Shown piece after piece: positions 16,435-25,761 of a DNA stretch of 64,000 nucleotides (position 1 is its first letter; each line of letters begins with the position of its first letter). The DNA lies in NCBI GenBank assembly GCA_902778275.1, contig CACYXE010000003.1:62001-126000 (forward strand), given 5' to 3'. This stretch comes from Oscillospiraceae bacterium. GTDB taxonomy: Bacteria > Bacillota > Clostridia > Oscillospirales > Oscillospiraceae. A model generated the notes under the pieces. That model worked only from the letters and a program-made list of their open reading frames with translations, did not search any database and was not told the origin of the DNA. A program made the translations under genes and the position numbers.

Positions 16435-16577
16435 GGATTGTGAAGGGGGACGGGGAGGCCCCCTTCACGTACAATCCACGCAAAAAGGGAACTTTTTCGG
16501 AAGTTCCCTTTTTTGCGCTTCAAGCTGTCGGCACTTTGTCGACAGCTTGAAGCGGCGGGAAGTCCCGCCGCCTTTTT
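16435..16577 (+). repeat. Array of four consecutive stem-loops
   Basis: Four hairpins follow one another: 16435-16477 (GGATTGT, then GTGAAGGGGG/CCCCTTCAC); 16482-16514 (AAAAAGGGAACTT/AAGTTCCCTTTTTT, a terminator); 16517-16553 (GCTTCAAGCTGTCG and its exact complement); and 16554-16577 (GGCGGG-AAGT-CCCGCC with a T5 tail, a second terminator). They insulate the ABC operon from htrA. Confidence 0.65.
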
Positions 16578-16606
16578 GCCGGGTGTTCACAAATTTTGAA
16601 CGCTTT

Positions 16607-16661
16607 GTTTAAAAATTCTTGCGAGTTTGTTCATGTCAAGGTCATAAATGCGGGGTATAGT
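16607..16661 (+). promoter_or_regulatory. htrA promoter region with degenerate TTTAA-N5-CTTGC site
   Basis: A good -10 (TATAGT, 16656-16661) has no recognisable -35 at 17 or 18 bp, which suggests activator dependence. TTTAA-AAATT-CTTGC (16608-16622) lies where the YTTAA-N5-CTTAA boxes lie at the promoters at 13159 and 22976. Confidence 0.4.
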
Positions 16662-16702
16662 AAAGCCACAAAAGGAAATCCAGAGCAAAAGAGGTCTTAG
16701 AC

Positions 16703-18148
16703 ATGTTCGATCCCGAAGAGAGCGGGAAAAAGGAAACGGAAGTTTCCAACGCGCAGAACACCGAACCCCAGGTCGGCGGCAGTGAGGCCGGACCCATCGA
16801 CGGGGAATATCATTACAACAAAGACGGCTACAGCCAGAGAATATACGCGGACGCTCACTATGAGCCCGCGGGGGAGAGCACGGTACCACCCCGGTACTAC
16901 ACGCCCCCCGAGAAGAGTACCAGGACCGTGAAGGTCAAAAAGCCGAAAGCCAGGAAGGGCATCGGCGTCGTAGGCGCCATCTGCATGTGCTTGGTCTGCG
17001 CCCTGCTGGGCGGTATCGTGACCGGCGGCGTGATCGGCAGCCAGCTGAACGGGCGCATCGCCGCCTTGGAGGAGAGCGTCTCCACCAACGCCGACGCCAT
17101 CCGGGAGATGGGCACGGTGTCCCAGACCGTACCCGCCGCCTCCGCGGTAGTCAGCTCCGGCCCTGCGGTGGAACCCGCCCAGATCTACGCCCAGGCCCTG
17201 AAGCAGGCCGTGGGCATTACCACCGAGGTCACCTATCGCAACTACTTCGGCATGACCTCCTCCTCCGCCGTTTCCGGCTCCGGCTTCATCATTTCCTCCA
17301 ACGGCTACATCCTCACCAATTACCATGTGATCGAGTACGCCTACGAGGACAACCTGGACGTGATGGTCATGACCTACGACGGCACCAAGTACAAGGCCAG
17401 CATCGTGGGCGTGGAGCAGAGCAACGACGTTGCCGTGCTGAAGATCGACGCCGACAACCTCAACGCCGTCACCTTCGGCAACAGCGACGCCATCTCCGTG
17501 GGCGAGACGGTCTACGCAGTGGGCAATCCCCTGGGCGAGCTGGAGTTCAGCATGTCCACCGGTCATGTGAGCGCCCTGGACCGGGTGATCTCCACCGAAG
17601 AGTCCGAATCCATCAATATGTTCCAGATCGACGCGGCGGTCAACTCCGGCAACTCCGGCGGCCCTGTGTATAACGCCCAGGGCCAGGTCATCGGAATCGT
17701 CACCGCCAAGTACAGCAGCACCGGCGTGGAGGGTCTCGGCTTCGCCATCCCCATCAACGACGCCGCCAACATCGCAAACGATCTGATCACCAAGGGCTAC
17801 GTGACAGGCAAGGCCTATATGGGCGTGCGCCTGGATGAGCGCTACAATTCCATGTACGCCCAGTATTACAACATGCCCCTCGGCGCCTATGTCTACTCGG
17901 TGGACAACGGCACCTGCGCCGAGACCGCGGGCATCCAGGCCGGTGATATCATCACCAAGGTCAACGACACCGAGATCAGCAGCTACACCGATCTCAAGCA
18001 GGCCCTGCGGCAGTATTCCGCCGGCGATGTGGCCCAGCTCACGGTGTACCGCGCCGGGGAGGAGCTGATCCTGAGCATCACCTTCGACGAGGCGAAGCCC
18101 AGCAACCTCTCCGACAGCCCCGCCCAGATCGAACCGGCTGTGGGCTGA
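16703..18148 (+). CDS. HtrA/DegP-like membrane-anchored serine protease
   Basis: A 481-residue S1C protease for quality control of proteins outside the membrane. An 88-residue cytoplasmic tail, rich in charged residues and Tyr, precedes one membrane helix (about 89-112). The trypsin-like domain carries His in TNYHVIE near 207, Asp in SNDVAVLKID near 242 and Ser in NSGNSGGPVY near 317. One C-terminal PDZ domain follows (MGVRLDER... to about 465). The length and single PDZ match Firmicute HtrA/YkdA/YvtA proteins. The ATG follows AAAGAGGTCTTAGAC. The promoter region suggests control by a cell-envelope stress regulator. Confidence 0.93.
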   Translation: MFDPEESGKKETEVSNAQNTEPQVGGSEAGPIDGEYHYNKDGYSQRIYADAHYEPAGESTVPPRYYTPPEKSTRTVKVKKPKARKGIGVVGAICMCLVCALLGGIVTGGVIGSQLNGRIAALEESVSTNADAIREMGTVSQTVPAASAVVSSGPAVEPAQIYAQALKQAVGITTEVTYRNYFGMTSSSAVSGSGFIISSNGYILTNYHVIEYAYEDNLDVMVMTYDGTKYKASIVGVEQSNDVAVLKIDADNLNAVTFGNSDAISVGETVYAVGNPLGELEFSMSTGHVSALDRVISTEESESINMFQIDAAVNSGNSGGPVYNAQGQVIGIVTAKYSSTGVEGLGFAIPINDAANIANDLITKGYVTGKAYMGVRLDERYNSMYAQYYNMPLGAYVYSVDNGTCAETAGIQAGDIITKVNDTEISSYTDLKQALRQYSAGDVAQLTVYRAGEELILSITFDEAKPSNLSDSPAQIEPAVG

Positions 18149-18198
18149 TATAACATCGATACTTTTCTACTCCTATAAATCCTCTCTTTTCTCCCAAA

Positions 18199-18238
18199 AC
18201 GAAGGGCCGCATACCTCGGTATGCGGTCCTTTGTTTTG
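18199..18238 (+). terminator. htrA terminator
   Basis: AACGAAGGGCCGCATACC-TCGG-TATGCGGTCCTTTGTTTT, a long stem with a U-rich tail, about 50 bp after the htrA stop. Confidence 0.85.
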
Positions 18239-18361
18239 CTGGCAGGGCGCCTGCCGCGTCAGCATTTGCTGTATTTTCTTCTTGCAGGGTCTTGATTTTT
18301 CCCGGTTTTCCTGTACAATGAAAAAGTCAAAATGAATCATTCTTCTGGAGGAATCAAAACC

Positions 18362-18916
18362 ATGACCTATGAAATAGACATAGCCGGCATGAAGCGGGAG
18401 CTGCCCCTGTGCAAGGTCTCCAACGATCTGTACATCGGCGCGTTCGTCCTGTTCGGGGATGTGGAGATTACCGTCCACGCCGCCACCGAGCTTTTAAAGC
18501 GCGCCCCCGAGTACGACTATCTGATCGCCCCCGAGGCCAAGTCCATCCCCCTGCTGTATGAGATGGCCCGGCAGTCCGGTGCGGACGAGTATTTCCTGGC
18601 CCGCAAAGGCCCCAAGGCCTATATGTCCGGCGTGTTTGAAGTGAACGTCAAGTCCATCACCACCATGGGTGTGCAGAAACTGGTCATCGACACCGCCGAC
18701 GCCGAGAAGATCCGCGGCAAGCGGATGCTGATCCTGGACGACGTGATCTCCACCGGCGAGTCCCTGCATGCCATGGAAGAGCTGGTCACCCAGGCCGGCG
18801 GCATCATTGCCGGCAAGATGGCGGTTCTGGCCGAGGGCGACGCTGCCAAGCGGGATGATATCATCGTCCTGGCCCCGCTGCCGCTGTTCAATCCCGACGG
18901 CACCCCGAAGGCGTGA
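18362..18916 (+). CDS. Phosphoribosyltransferase (adenine phosphoribosyltransferase-like)
   Basis: A 184-residue type I PRTase. The PRPP-binding loop LDDVISTGES is near residues 124-133, preceded by the flexible-loop region and followed by an APRT-like C-terminus. It resembles the Firmicute paralogue group annotated as APRT/xanthine PRTase-like; purine-base salvage is likely but the base is not certain. The ATG at 18362 follows TGGAGGAATC. The promoter TTGATT-16 bp-TACAAT is at about 18292-18319. A five-unit heptamer repeat lies between its stop and the terminator at 18954. Confidence 0.8.
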   Translation: MTYEIDIAGMKRELPLCKVSNDLYIGAFVLFGDVEITVHAATELLKRAPEYDYLIAPEAKSIPLLYEMARQSGADEYFLARKGPKAYMSGVFEVNVKSITTMGVQKLVIDTADAEKIRGKRMLILDDVISTGESLHAMEELVTQAGGIIAGKMAVLAEGDAAKRDDIIVLAPLPLFNPDGTPKA

Positions 18917-18917
18917 G

Positions 18918-18952
18918 CGAGATTCGAGTTTAGAGAATCGAGATTCGAGAAA
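18918..18952 (+). repeat. Five tandem heptamers between stop codon and terminator
   Basis: CGAGATT, CGAGTTT, AGAGAAT, CGAGATT, CGAGAAA: five in-phase 7-mers that begin one base after the stop and end at the terminator stem. Sister arrays are at 25714, 41060, 58399 and 60543. Confidence 0.8.
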
Positions 18953-18953
18953 A

Positions 18954-18986
18954 AACGGCCCCTGCGGAAAATCCGCAGGGGCCGTT
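18954..18986. terminator. Bidirectional terminator between PRTase gene and tadA
   Basis: AACGGCCCCTGCGGA-AAA-TCCGCAGGGGCCGTT lies between convergent genes, with a T run on the minus side. Confidence 0.85.
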
Positions 18987-18988
18987 GT

Positions 18989-19435
18989 CTATCGCTTGTC
19001 CTGGAAGAAGCTTCGCAGCAGGGCGGCGCAGTCCTCCGCCAGCACGCCGCCGTAGACGGCAGGACGGTGGCCGTAGCGCTCCTGGAACAGGTCGATGACG
19101 CTGCCGCAGGAGCCGGACTGGGACTCCCGGGCACCGAAGACCAGGGTGGGGATGCGGGCGTTGATGATGGCGCCGGTACACATGGGGCAGGGCTCCAGCG
19201 TCACAAAGAGGCTGCAGCCCTCCAGGCGCCAGGTCCCCAGGGCGGCGCAGGCCTGGCGGATGGCCTCCACTTCCGCGTGGGCGGTGGCGTCGGCCTTCTC
19301 CTCCCGGCGGTTGCGGCCCCGGCCGATGATCGCCCCGTCGGGCCCGGCGACCACGCAGCCCACCGGCACCTCGCCGGCCTCCGCAGCCTCCCGGGCCAGG
19401 GCCAGGGCCTCACGCATATAGGCTTCCCGTTCCAT
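18989..19435 (-). CDS. tadA: tRNA-specific adenosine deaminase
   Basis: A 148-residue zinc deaminase that converts A34 of tRNA-Arg(ACG) to inosine. The catalytic HAE is in ATAHAEVEAI near 51-60 and the zinc Cys pair is PCPMC near 82-86, with spacing and length as in TadA. The core EVPVGCVV near 22-29 is also diagnostic. The ATG at 19435 follows CAAGGAGTCGTCT. It lies downstream of pta on the same strand, separated by a strong terminator (19456-19477), so it probably has its own weak promoter or is read-through dependent. Confidence 0.95.
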   Translation of the reverse strand: MEREAYMREALALAREAAEAGEVPVGCVVAGPDGAIIGRGRNRREEKADATAHAEVEAIRQACAALGTWRLEGCSLFVTLEPCPMCTGAIINARIPTLVFGARESQSGSCGSVIDLFQERYGHRPAVYGGVLAEDCAALLRSFFQDKR

Positions 19436-19455
19436 AGACGACTCCTTGAAAACAA

Positions 19456-19477
19456 GGGCGGCGCAGCTGCGCCGCCC
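19456..19477 (-). terminator. pta terminator
   Basis: Perfect 11-bp arms GGGCGGCGCAG/CTGCGCCGCCC with TTGTTTTC following on the minus strand. Between it and the pta stop lies T-rich text (TTTCGTTTTTGCTTTTAG) resembling the heptamer repeats, but with 6/7/6 spacing. Confidence 0.8.
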
Positions 19478-19510
19478 TCTAAAACTAAAAGCAAAAACGA
19501 AAGACCGACC

Positions 19511-20509
19511 TTATGCTAAAGCCGCGGTGATGATGGACATCAGGTAAACTTCCTCCGCGTTGCAGCCGCGGCTCAGGTCGTTGATGGGGGCGTTCAGGCC
19601 CTGCAGGATGGGGCCGAAGGCCGCGAAGCCGCCCAGACGCTGGGCAATCTTATAGCCGATGTTGCCGGACTGGATCTCCGGGAAGATGAAGGTGTTGGCG
19701 TAGCCGGCCACCGGGCTTCCGGGGAACTTCAGCTGGCCCACGGTGGGGGACACGGCGGCGTCGAACTGCATCTCGCCGTCCACAGCCAGCTCCGGATCCT
19801 TCTCCTTGACGATGGCGGTGGCGTTGCGCACCAGATCCACGTTGGCGCCCTTGCCGGAGCCCTTGGTGGAGTAGCTGAGCATGGCGACCTTCGGGTCGAT
19901 GCCGAAGACCTTGGCGGTCTTGGCGGTCTCAATGGCCACCTCGGCCAGCTGGGCGGCGGCGGACAGGGTCACATTGCCCTCCTTATCCAGCTTGTCCTGA
20001 TAGTCGATGTTGATGGCGCAGTCGCCCATGCAGATCATCTCGTCGCCGCGGGTGAGGATAAAGCAGGAGGACACCAGATTGGCGCCGGGCTTGGTCTTGA
20101 CCAGCTGCAGCGCGGGGCGGACGGTGTCGGCGGTGGAGTAGGTGGCGCCGCCCAGCAGCGCGTCGGCCACGCCCATCTTCACCAGCATGGTGCCGAAGTA
20201 GTTGCCCTGGCTCAGGGTCTGGCGGGCCTCCTCGGGGCTGATCTTGCCCTTGCGCAGGGCTACCATCTCCTCAACCATCTCGTCCATCCGCTCATAGGTG
20301 GCGGGGTCGATGATCTCCAGGCCCTCGATGTCGAAGCCGCCCTTGGCGGCAGCGGCCTTGACCTCGTCCACATTGCCCACCAGCACGGGGGTCAGGAAGC
20401 CGTCCTTCTTCAGGCGGGCGGCGGATTCCAGGATGCGGGCGTCGGGGCCCTCGGTATAGACGATCTTGCGGGGATTGGCTTTCAGAATTTCAACCAAATT
20501 TTCAAACAT
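19511..20509 (-). CDS. pta: Phosphate acetyltransferase
   Basis: A 332-residue enzyme converting acetyl-CoA and phosphate to acetyl-phosphate, the first step of acetate formation. It is the short, single-domain Pta of Firmicutes (E. coli Pta is twice as long). The family text LGGATYSTADTVRPALQLVKT, the SGKGANVDLV-like substrate site and the C-terminal GFAAFGPILQGLNAPINDLSRG are clear. The ATG at 20509 is chosen because GGAGG lies 9 nt upstream; longer forms reach into the promoter. ackA is not adjacent. The promoter TTGAAA-17 bp-TACAGT is at 20580-20552. Confidence 0.95.
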   Translation of the reverse strand: MFENLVEILKANPRKIVYTEGPDARILESAARLKKDGFLTPVLVGNVDEVKAAAAKGGFDIEGLEIIDPATYERMDEMVEEMVALRKGKISPEEARQTLSQGNYFGTMLVKMGVADALLGGATYSTADTVRPALQLVKTKPGANLVSSCFILTRGDEMICMGDCAINIDYQDKLDKEGNVTLSAAAQLAEVAIETAKTAKVFGIDPKVAMLSYSTKGSGKGANVDLVRNATAIVKEKDPELAVDGEMQFDAAVSPTVGQLKFPGSPVAGYANTFIFPEIQSGNIGYKIAQRLGGFAAFGPILQGLNAPINDLSRGCNAEEVYLMSIITAALA

Positions 20510-20551
20510 GTGTAAAAACCTCCATAAAGTAATTACGGATATAACAGATAT

Positions 20552-20580
20552 ACTGTAACACTCCTGTGTGACTTTTTCAA
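20552..20580 (-). promoter_or_regulatory. pta promoter
   Basis: Minus strand TTGAAA (20580-20575), 17 bp, TACAGT (20557-20552), with a second possible -10 (TATATC) just downstream. Confidence 0.5.
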
Positions 20581-20600
20581 GGATTATCGCATATTTTCTG

Positions 20601-20629
20601 TTTACAAAGGGCGCATTCGCCGCTATAAT
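20601..20629 (+). promoter_or_regulatory. Promoter of the XRE-lepA operon
   Basis: TTTACA (20601-20606), 17 bp, TATAAT (20624-20629), a close match to consensus. Transcription should start near 20636. Confidence 0.75.
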
Positions 20630-20660
20630 ACTCATTGTTATATTGATGGAGCGTGAACTT

Positions 20661-20971
20661 ATGGAACGGACTTTTCATGGGACCCTGTCCACCCTGCGCC
20701 GGGGCCGCGGCCTGAGCCAGCGGCAGGCGGCGGCGGACCTGGGGATCAGCCAGGCTCTGCTGAGCCATTACGAGACCGGCGCAAGAGAGCCGGGACTGAA
20801 CTTCGTCTGCCGGGCCTGTGACTATTACGGCGTGACGGCGGACTATCTGCTGTGCCGCTCGGCCCATCCGGGCGACGTGAGCATCAAGGAATCCAGGGCT
20901 TTCCTGGCGGAGGTGCGAAGCATACTGGACCGGGCGGAGAACGCCCTGAACGAGATCGGCGGTGAACAGCT

Positions 20972-20975
<4 letters not shown>
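20661..20975 (+). CDS. XRE-family HTH regulator
   Basis: A 104-residue protein. An HTH_3 domain fills residues about 8-65 ([20 protein letters not shown], then [20 protein letters not shown]), followed by a short helical tail of unknown role. I chose ATG 20661 (TGGAG 9 nt upstream); ATG 20646 is an alternative. Its stop overlaps the lepA start by 4 bp (ATGA). A regulator translationally coupled to lepA is unusual enough to note; its target is unknown. Confidence 0.85.
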
Positions 20976-22777
<1,802 letters not shown>

Positions 22778-22796
22778 CGCGAAAGCATTATAATAC

Positions 22797-22897
22797 GGAT
22801 TGCCACGGGCCTGCGGCCCTCGCAATGACAGGGGAAGGCGCGATACCGCGCCTTCCCTTTGCTTGTCATTCCGAGGAGCGAAGCGACGCGAGAATCC
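22797..22897. repeat. Pair of REP-like elements flanking the lepA terminator
   Basis: Copy 1 (22797-22830) runs GGATTGCCAC, a GGGCC/GGCCC hairpin, GCAATGACA. Copy 2 (22864-22897) runs TGTCATTCCGAGGAGC, then GAAGCGACGCGAGAATCC, in the opposite orientation. Between them lies the terminator stem GGAAGGCGCG/CGCGCCTTCC (22833-22856) with a CTTTGCTT tail. Elements of this look are dispersed in many gut Clostridia. Confidence 0.6.
22833..22860 (+). terminator. lepA terminator
   Basis: Perfect 10-bp stem with an ATAC loop followed by CTTTGCTTG, nested between two REP-like copies. Confidence 0.65.
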
Positions 22898-22949
22898 GTT
22901 TTTGCGCAGCGTTTTCGCTTGTTTCGGTGGTTTCTTATAGGAGACATCT

Positions 22950-23004
22950 TTAACAATTCTTAAGAATTTGCCTCCTTGGTTCTTAAAAGGCATCGGCTTA
23001 TAAT
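22950..23004 (+). promoter_or_regulatory. Promoter of the two-component operon with TTAAC-N5-TTAAG box
   Basis: TTGGTT (22976-22981), 17 bp, TATAAT (22999-23004). Eleven base pairs upstream lies TTAAC-AATTC-TTAAG (22950-22964), the box shared with 367, 13134 and 34091. This is a plausible autoregulatory site for the response regulator. Confidence 0.6.
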
Positions 23005-23029
23005 GAAGCCGAAAACGAGAGGTGAGAAC

Positions 23030-23722
23030 ATGTACAACATTCTCATTTGCGACGACGAAAAGGATATCGTCTCCGCCCTGGAGATCTACCTGCGGGCCGA
23101 GGGCTACCGGACCTTCGCCGCCTGCGACGGGTGGGAGGCCCTGGCGGTGCTGGAGCGGGAGGAGATCCATCTGGTACTGCTGGATATCATGATGCCGCAG
23201 CTGGACGGGATCAGCGCCATGAATGAGCTGCGCCGGTACAGCAATGTGCCGGTGATCCTGCTGACCGCCAAGGGCGAGGACACCGACAAGGTCCTGGGTC
23301 TGAACGTGGGCGCCGACGACTATGTGACCAAGCCCTTCAACCCGGTGGAGCTGCTGGCCCGGGTTCGCTCCCAGCTGCGGCGCTACATGCAGCTGGGCGG
23401 CAGCACGAAGCGGGAGGACCTGCTGAGCGTCGGCGGTCTCAGCCTGGACGACAGGAGCAAGGAAGTGACCGTGGACGGGGAGGCCGTGAGCCTGACCCCC
23501 ACGGAGTACGAGATTTTAAAGCTGATGCTGGAGCACCCGGGGCAGGTGTTTTCACCCCGGGAGCTGTACCGCCGGGTCTGGAACGATGAGCCCTACGGCG
23601 CGGAGAGTACCGTGGCGGTGCACATCCGGCACCTGCGGGAAAAGATCGAGATCGACCCGGCCCAGCCCCGCTATGTGAAGGCGGTCTGGGGTCAGGGCTA
23701 TAAGCTGGAGAGGGGGAAGTGA
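23030..23722 (+). CDS. OmpR-family response regulator
   Basis: A 230-residue regulator. The receiver domain has the acidic pair Asp8-Asp9, phospho-acceptor Asp52 (LLDIMMPQLDG) and the conserved Lys in LLTAKGED near 100. The C-terminal winged helix is of the OmpR/PhoB type (LTPTEYEILKLMLEHPGQVF near 155-175, then VHIRHLREKIE). It is transcribed with the kinase that starts one base after its stop. The ATG at 23030 follows GAGAGGTGAGAAC. The direct-repeat box in its own promoter and near three other promoters suggests a local regulon. Confidence 0.95.
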   Translation: MYNILICDDEKDIVSALEIYLRAEGYRTFAACDGWEALAVLEREEIHLVLLDIMMPQLDGISAMNELRRYSNVPVILLTAKGEDTDKVLGLNVGADDYVTKPFNPVELLARVRSQLRRYMQLGGSTKREDLLSVGGLSLDDRSKEVTVDGEAVSLTPTEYEILKLMLEHPGQVFSPRELYRRVWNDEPYGAESTVAVHIRHLREKIEIDPAQPRYVKAVWGQGYKLERGK

Positions 23723-23723
23723 C

Positions 23724-25724
23724 ATGAAAAAACTCCGCGGCAGTCTGGCCGTCAAGATCACGGCCATCGTGCTGCTGTGCCTGCTGGTGCTGGCCTTCAC
23801 GGCCTCTGCGGTGGGGGCGCTGGCTCTCCATGAGCTGGGGGCCTACTCCGGCGGCTACGACAGCGCCCGCCAGACGATGCTGACCGATCTCTGCCGGGAC
23901 CGGACCATGCGCGCGGCGGAGCGGGTCCTGGAATGGGGCGACGACGCGGATTCGGTCTACGCCCACGAGAACTTCCGCTTTGCCATCCATGATCCGGAGG
24001 GAGAGCTGCTGTATACCAACTATGACGGCAGCGGCTTCCTGGCCCACGTGGGCTGGGACTATGCCCGCTATCAGGCGGTTGAAGCCGCACCCGAACCCAC
24101 CACGCAGCCCGGGGAGACGCCCCGGGTCACGCCTACACCTGCGCCCACGATGCAGGTGCGGAACAACGACGCTGACATCATGTTTGAGGAGGGGAAGGGA
24201 GAGATCGTCTGGGAGCAGGAGGACCCGGGCGTACAGCTGAAGACCTGGCACATCGACGGCTATATCCCCGAGACGCTGACGGCACAGGATGAGATCCAGC
24301 ACGCCCTGCGGCTTTACGACTGGGGCTACAGCCTGCGCTACGCCGTCTACGCCGCCGCCGGCGTGAGCCTGCTGCTGGGGGTGCTGCTGTTCATCTTCCT
24401 GTGCTCCGCCGCCGGACACCGGGACGCGAGCGAGACCATTACGCCCAATTTCGTGGACAAGCTGCCCTTCGACCTGCTGACGGCCATTGTCATCACCGGG
24501 GTGAGCCTGGCCCTGGTGGCCATGGCGGAGGTGCTCAGCTTCAACGGCGGGGAGATCATCATCGGCGCCTTCCTGCTGCTGGCGGCGGGGCTGCTGTTCC
24601 TGCTCTGGTGCATGAGTTTTGCCACCCGGGTGAAGCTGGGCGGCGCGCTGAAAAGCTGCCTGATCTACCGCTTCCTGGCCTGGTGCTGGAAAGGACTGCG
24701 ACTGGGCGGAAAGGGCCTCATCAGCCTGCTGCGCGGCCTGCCCATGATCCGCAAGTGGGCGCTGATCATCGCCGCCGTGTGGGTGGGCGAGCTCCTGATC
24801 ATGAGCCTTTTCGGGGTATACCCGGAGGAATTTTTCCTCTGGCTGCTGGAGCATCTGCTGCTGACGGCTCTGGCCTTTTACCTGATCCTCAGCTTCCGGC
24901 GGCTGCGCCTGGGGGCCAAGGAGATCGCCGCGGGGAATGAGGCTTACGTGGTAGATACCCGCTATCTCGTCGGCGAGCTGGCCGACCATGCCAACGATCT
25001 GAACCACATCCGCGACGGGCTGAACGCCGCCGTGGCGGAGCGCATGAAGTCCGAGCGCTTTCGCACGGAACTGATCACCAACGTGTCCCACGATATCAAG
25101 ACCCCGCTGACCTCCATTATCAACTATGTGGATCTGCTGGAGAAGGAGGAACCGGAGAACGAAAAGGTACGGGAATATGTGCAGGTGCTGTCAAGGCAGT
25201 CGGGGCGGCTGAAAAAGCTGATCGACGATCTGATCGAGGCCAGCAAGGCCTCCACCGGGAACCTGCCCGTGGTCAAGGAGCCCTGCGAGCTGGGGGTGCT
25301 GCTGGACCAGACGGCGGGGGAATACGGTGAGCGGCTGTCCGCTGCCGGGCTGGAGCTGGTGCTCTCCCGGCCGGAGGAGCCGGTGACCATCCTGGCTGAC
25401 GGGCGGCACATGTGGCGCATCTTTGACAACCTGATGGGCAACGCCCTGAAATACGCCCAGCCGGGGACGCGGGTCTATCTGAGCCTGGCCCGGCAGGCCG
25501 GGAAGGCCCAGGTCACCTTCCGCAACATCTCCCGCAGCCAGCTGAACGTCAGCGGCGAGGAGTTGATGGAGCGCTTTGTGCGGGGCGACAGCGCCCGCAG
25601 CACCGAAGGCAGCGGCCTGGGGCTCTCCATCGCCCGAAGCCTGACCCAGCTGCAGGGCGGACAGATGGACCTGACCGTGGATGGGGACCTGTTCAAGGTG
25701 ACCTTGTCATTTGACAGTTTTTAG
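23724..25724 (+). CDS. Multi-spanning sensor histidine kinase
   Basis: A 666-residue kinase. One N-terminal helix (about 10-32) is followed by an extracytoplasmic region of about 160 residues. About five further helices (roughly 210-230, 250-270, 275-297, 350-370, 375-392) come next, then the HisKA domain with H-box NVSHDIKTPLTSIINYV near 453. The N box is FDNLMGNALKYA near 566. The usual G1 motif DxGxG is replaced by RNISRSQLNVSGEEL, while G2 GSGLGLSIARSL is intact; this degenerate G1 occurs in a Firmicute kinase subgroup. It phosphorylates the upstream regulator. The last codons and stop lie inside a heptamer array (25714-25748). Confidence 0.93.
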   Translation: MKKLRGSLAVKITAIVLLCLLVLAFTASAVGALALHELGAYSGGYDSARQTMLTDLCRDRTMRAAERVLEWGDDADSVYAHENFRFAIHDPEGELLYTNYDGSGFLAHVGWDYARYQAVEAAPEPTTQPGETPRVTPTPAPTMQVRNNDADIMFEEGKGEIVWEQEDPGVQLKTWHIDGYIPETLTAQDEIQHALRLYDWGYSLRYAVYAAAGVSLLLGVLLFIFLCSAAGHRDASETITPNFVDKLPFDLLTAIVITGVSLALVAMAEVLSFNGGEIIIGAFLLLAAGLLFLLWCMSFATRVKLGGALKSCLIYRFLAWCWKGLRLGGKGLISLLRGLPMIRKWALIIAAVWVGELLIMSLFGVYPEEFFLWLLEHLLLTALAFYLILSFRRLRLGAKEIAAGNEAYVVDTRYLVGELADHANDLNHIRDGLNAAVAERMKSERFRTELITNVSHDIKTPLTSIINYVDLLEKEEPENEKVREYVQVLSRQSGRLKKLIDDLIEASKASTGNLPVVKEPCELGVLLDQTAGEYGERLSAAGLELVLSRPEEPVTILADGRHMWRIFDNLMGNALKYAQPGTRVYLSLARQAGKAQVTFRNISRSQLNVSGEELMERFVRGDSARSTEGSGLGLSIARSLTQLQGGQMDLTVDGDLFKVTLSFDSF

Positions 25725-25748
25725 GTTTTAGATTGTAGTTTTCAGGAG
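25714..25748 (+). repeat. Five tandem heptamers spanning the kinase stop codon
   Basis: ACAGTTT, TTAGGTT, TTAGATT, GTAGTTT, TCAGGAG. The array contains the end of the kinase coding sequence, its TAG stop, and the AGGAG that serves as ribosome site of the next gene. Confidence 0.75.
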
Positions 25749-25761
25749 AAATATTCGAACC

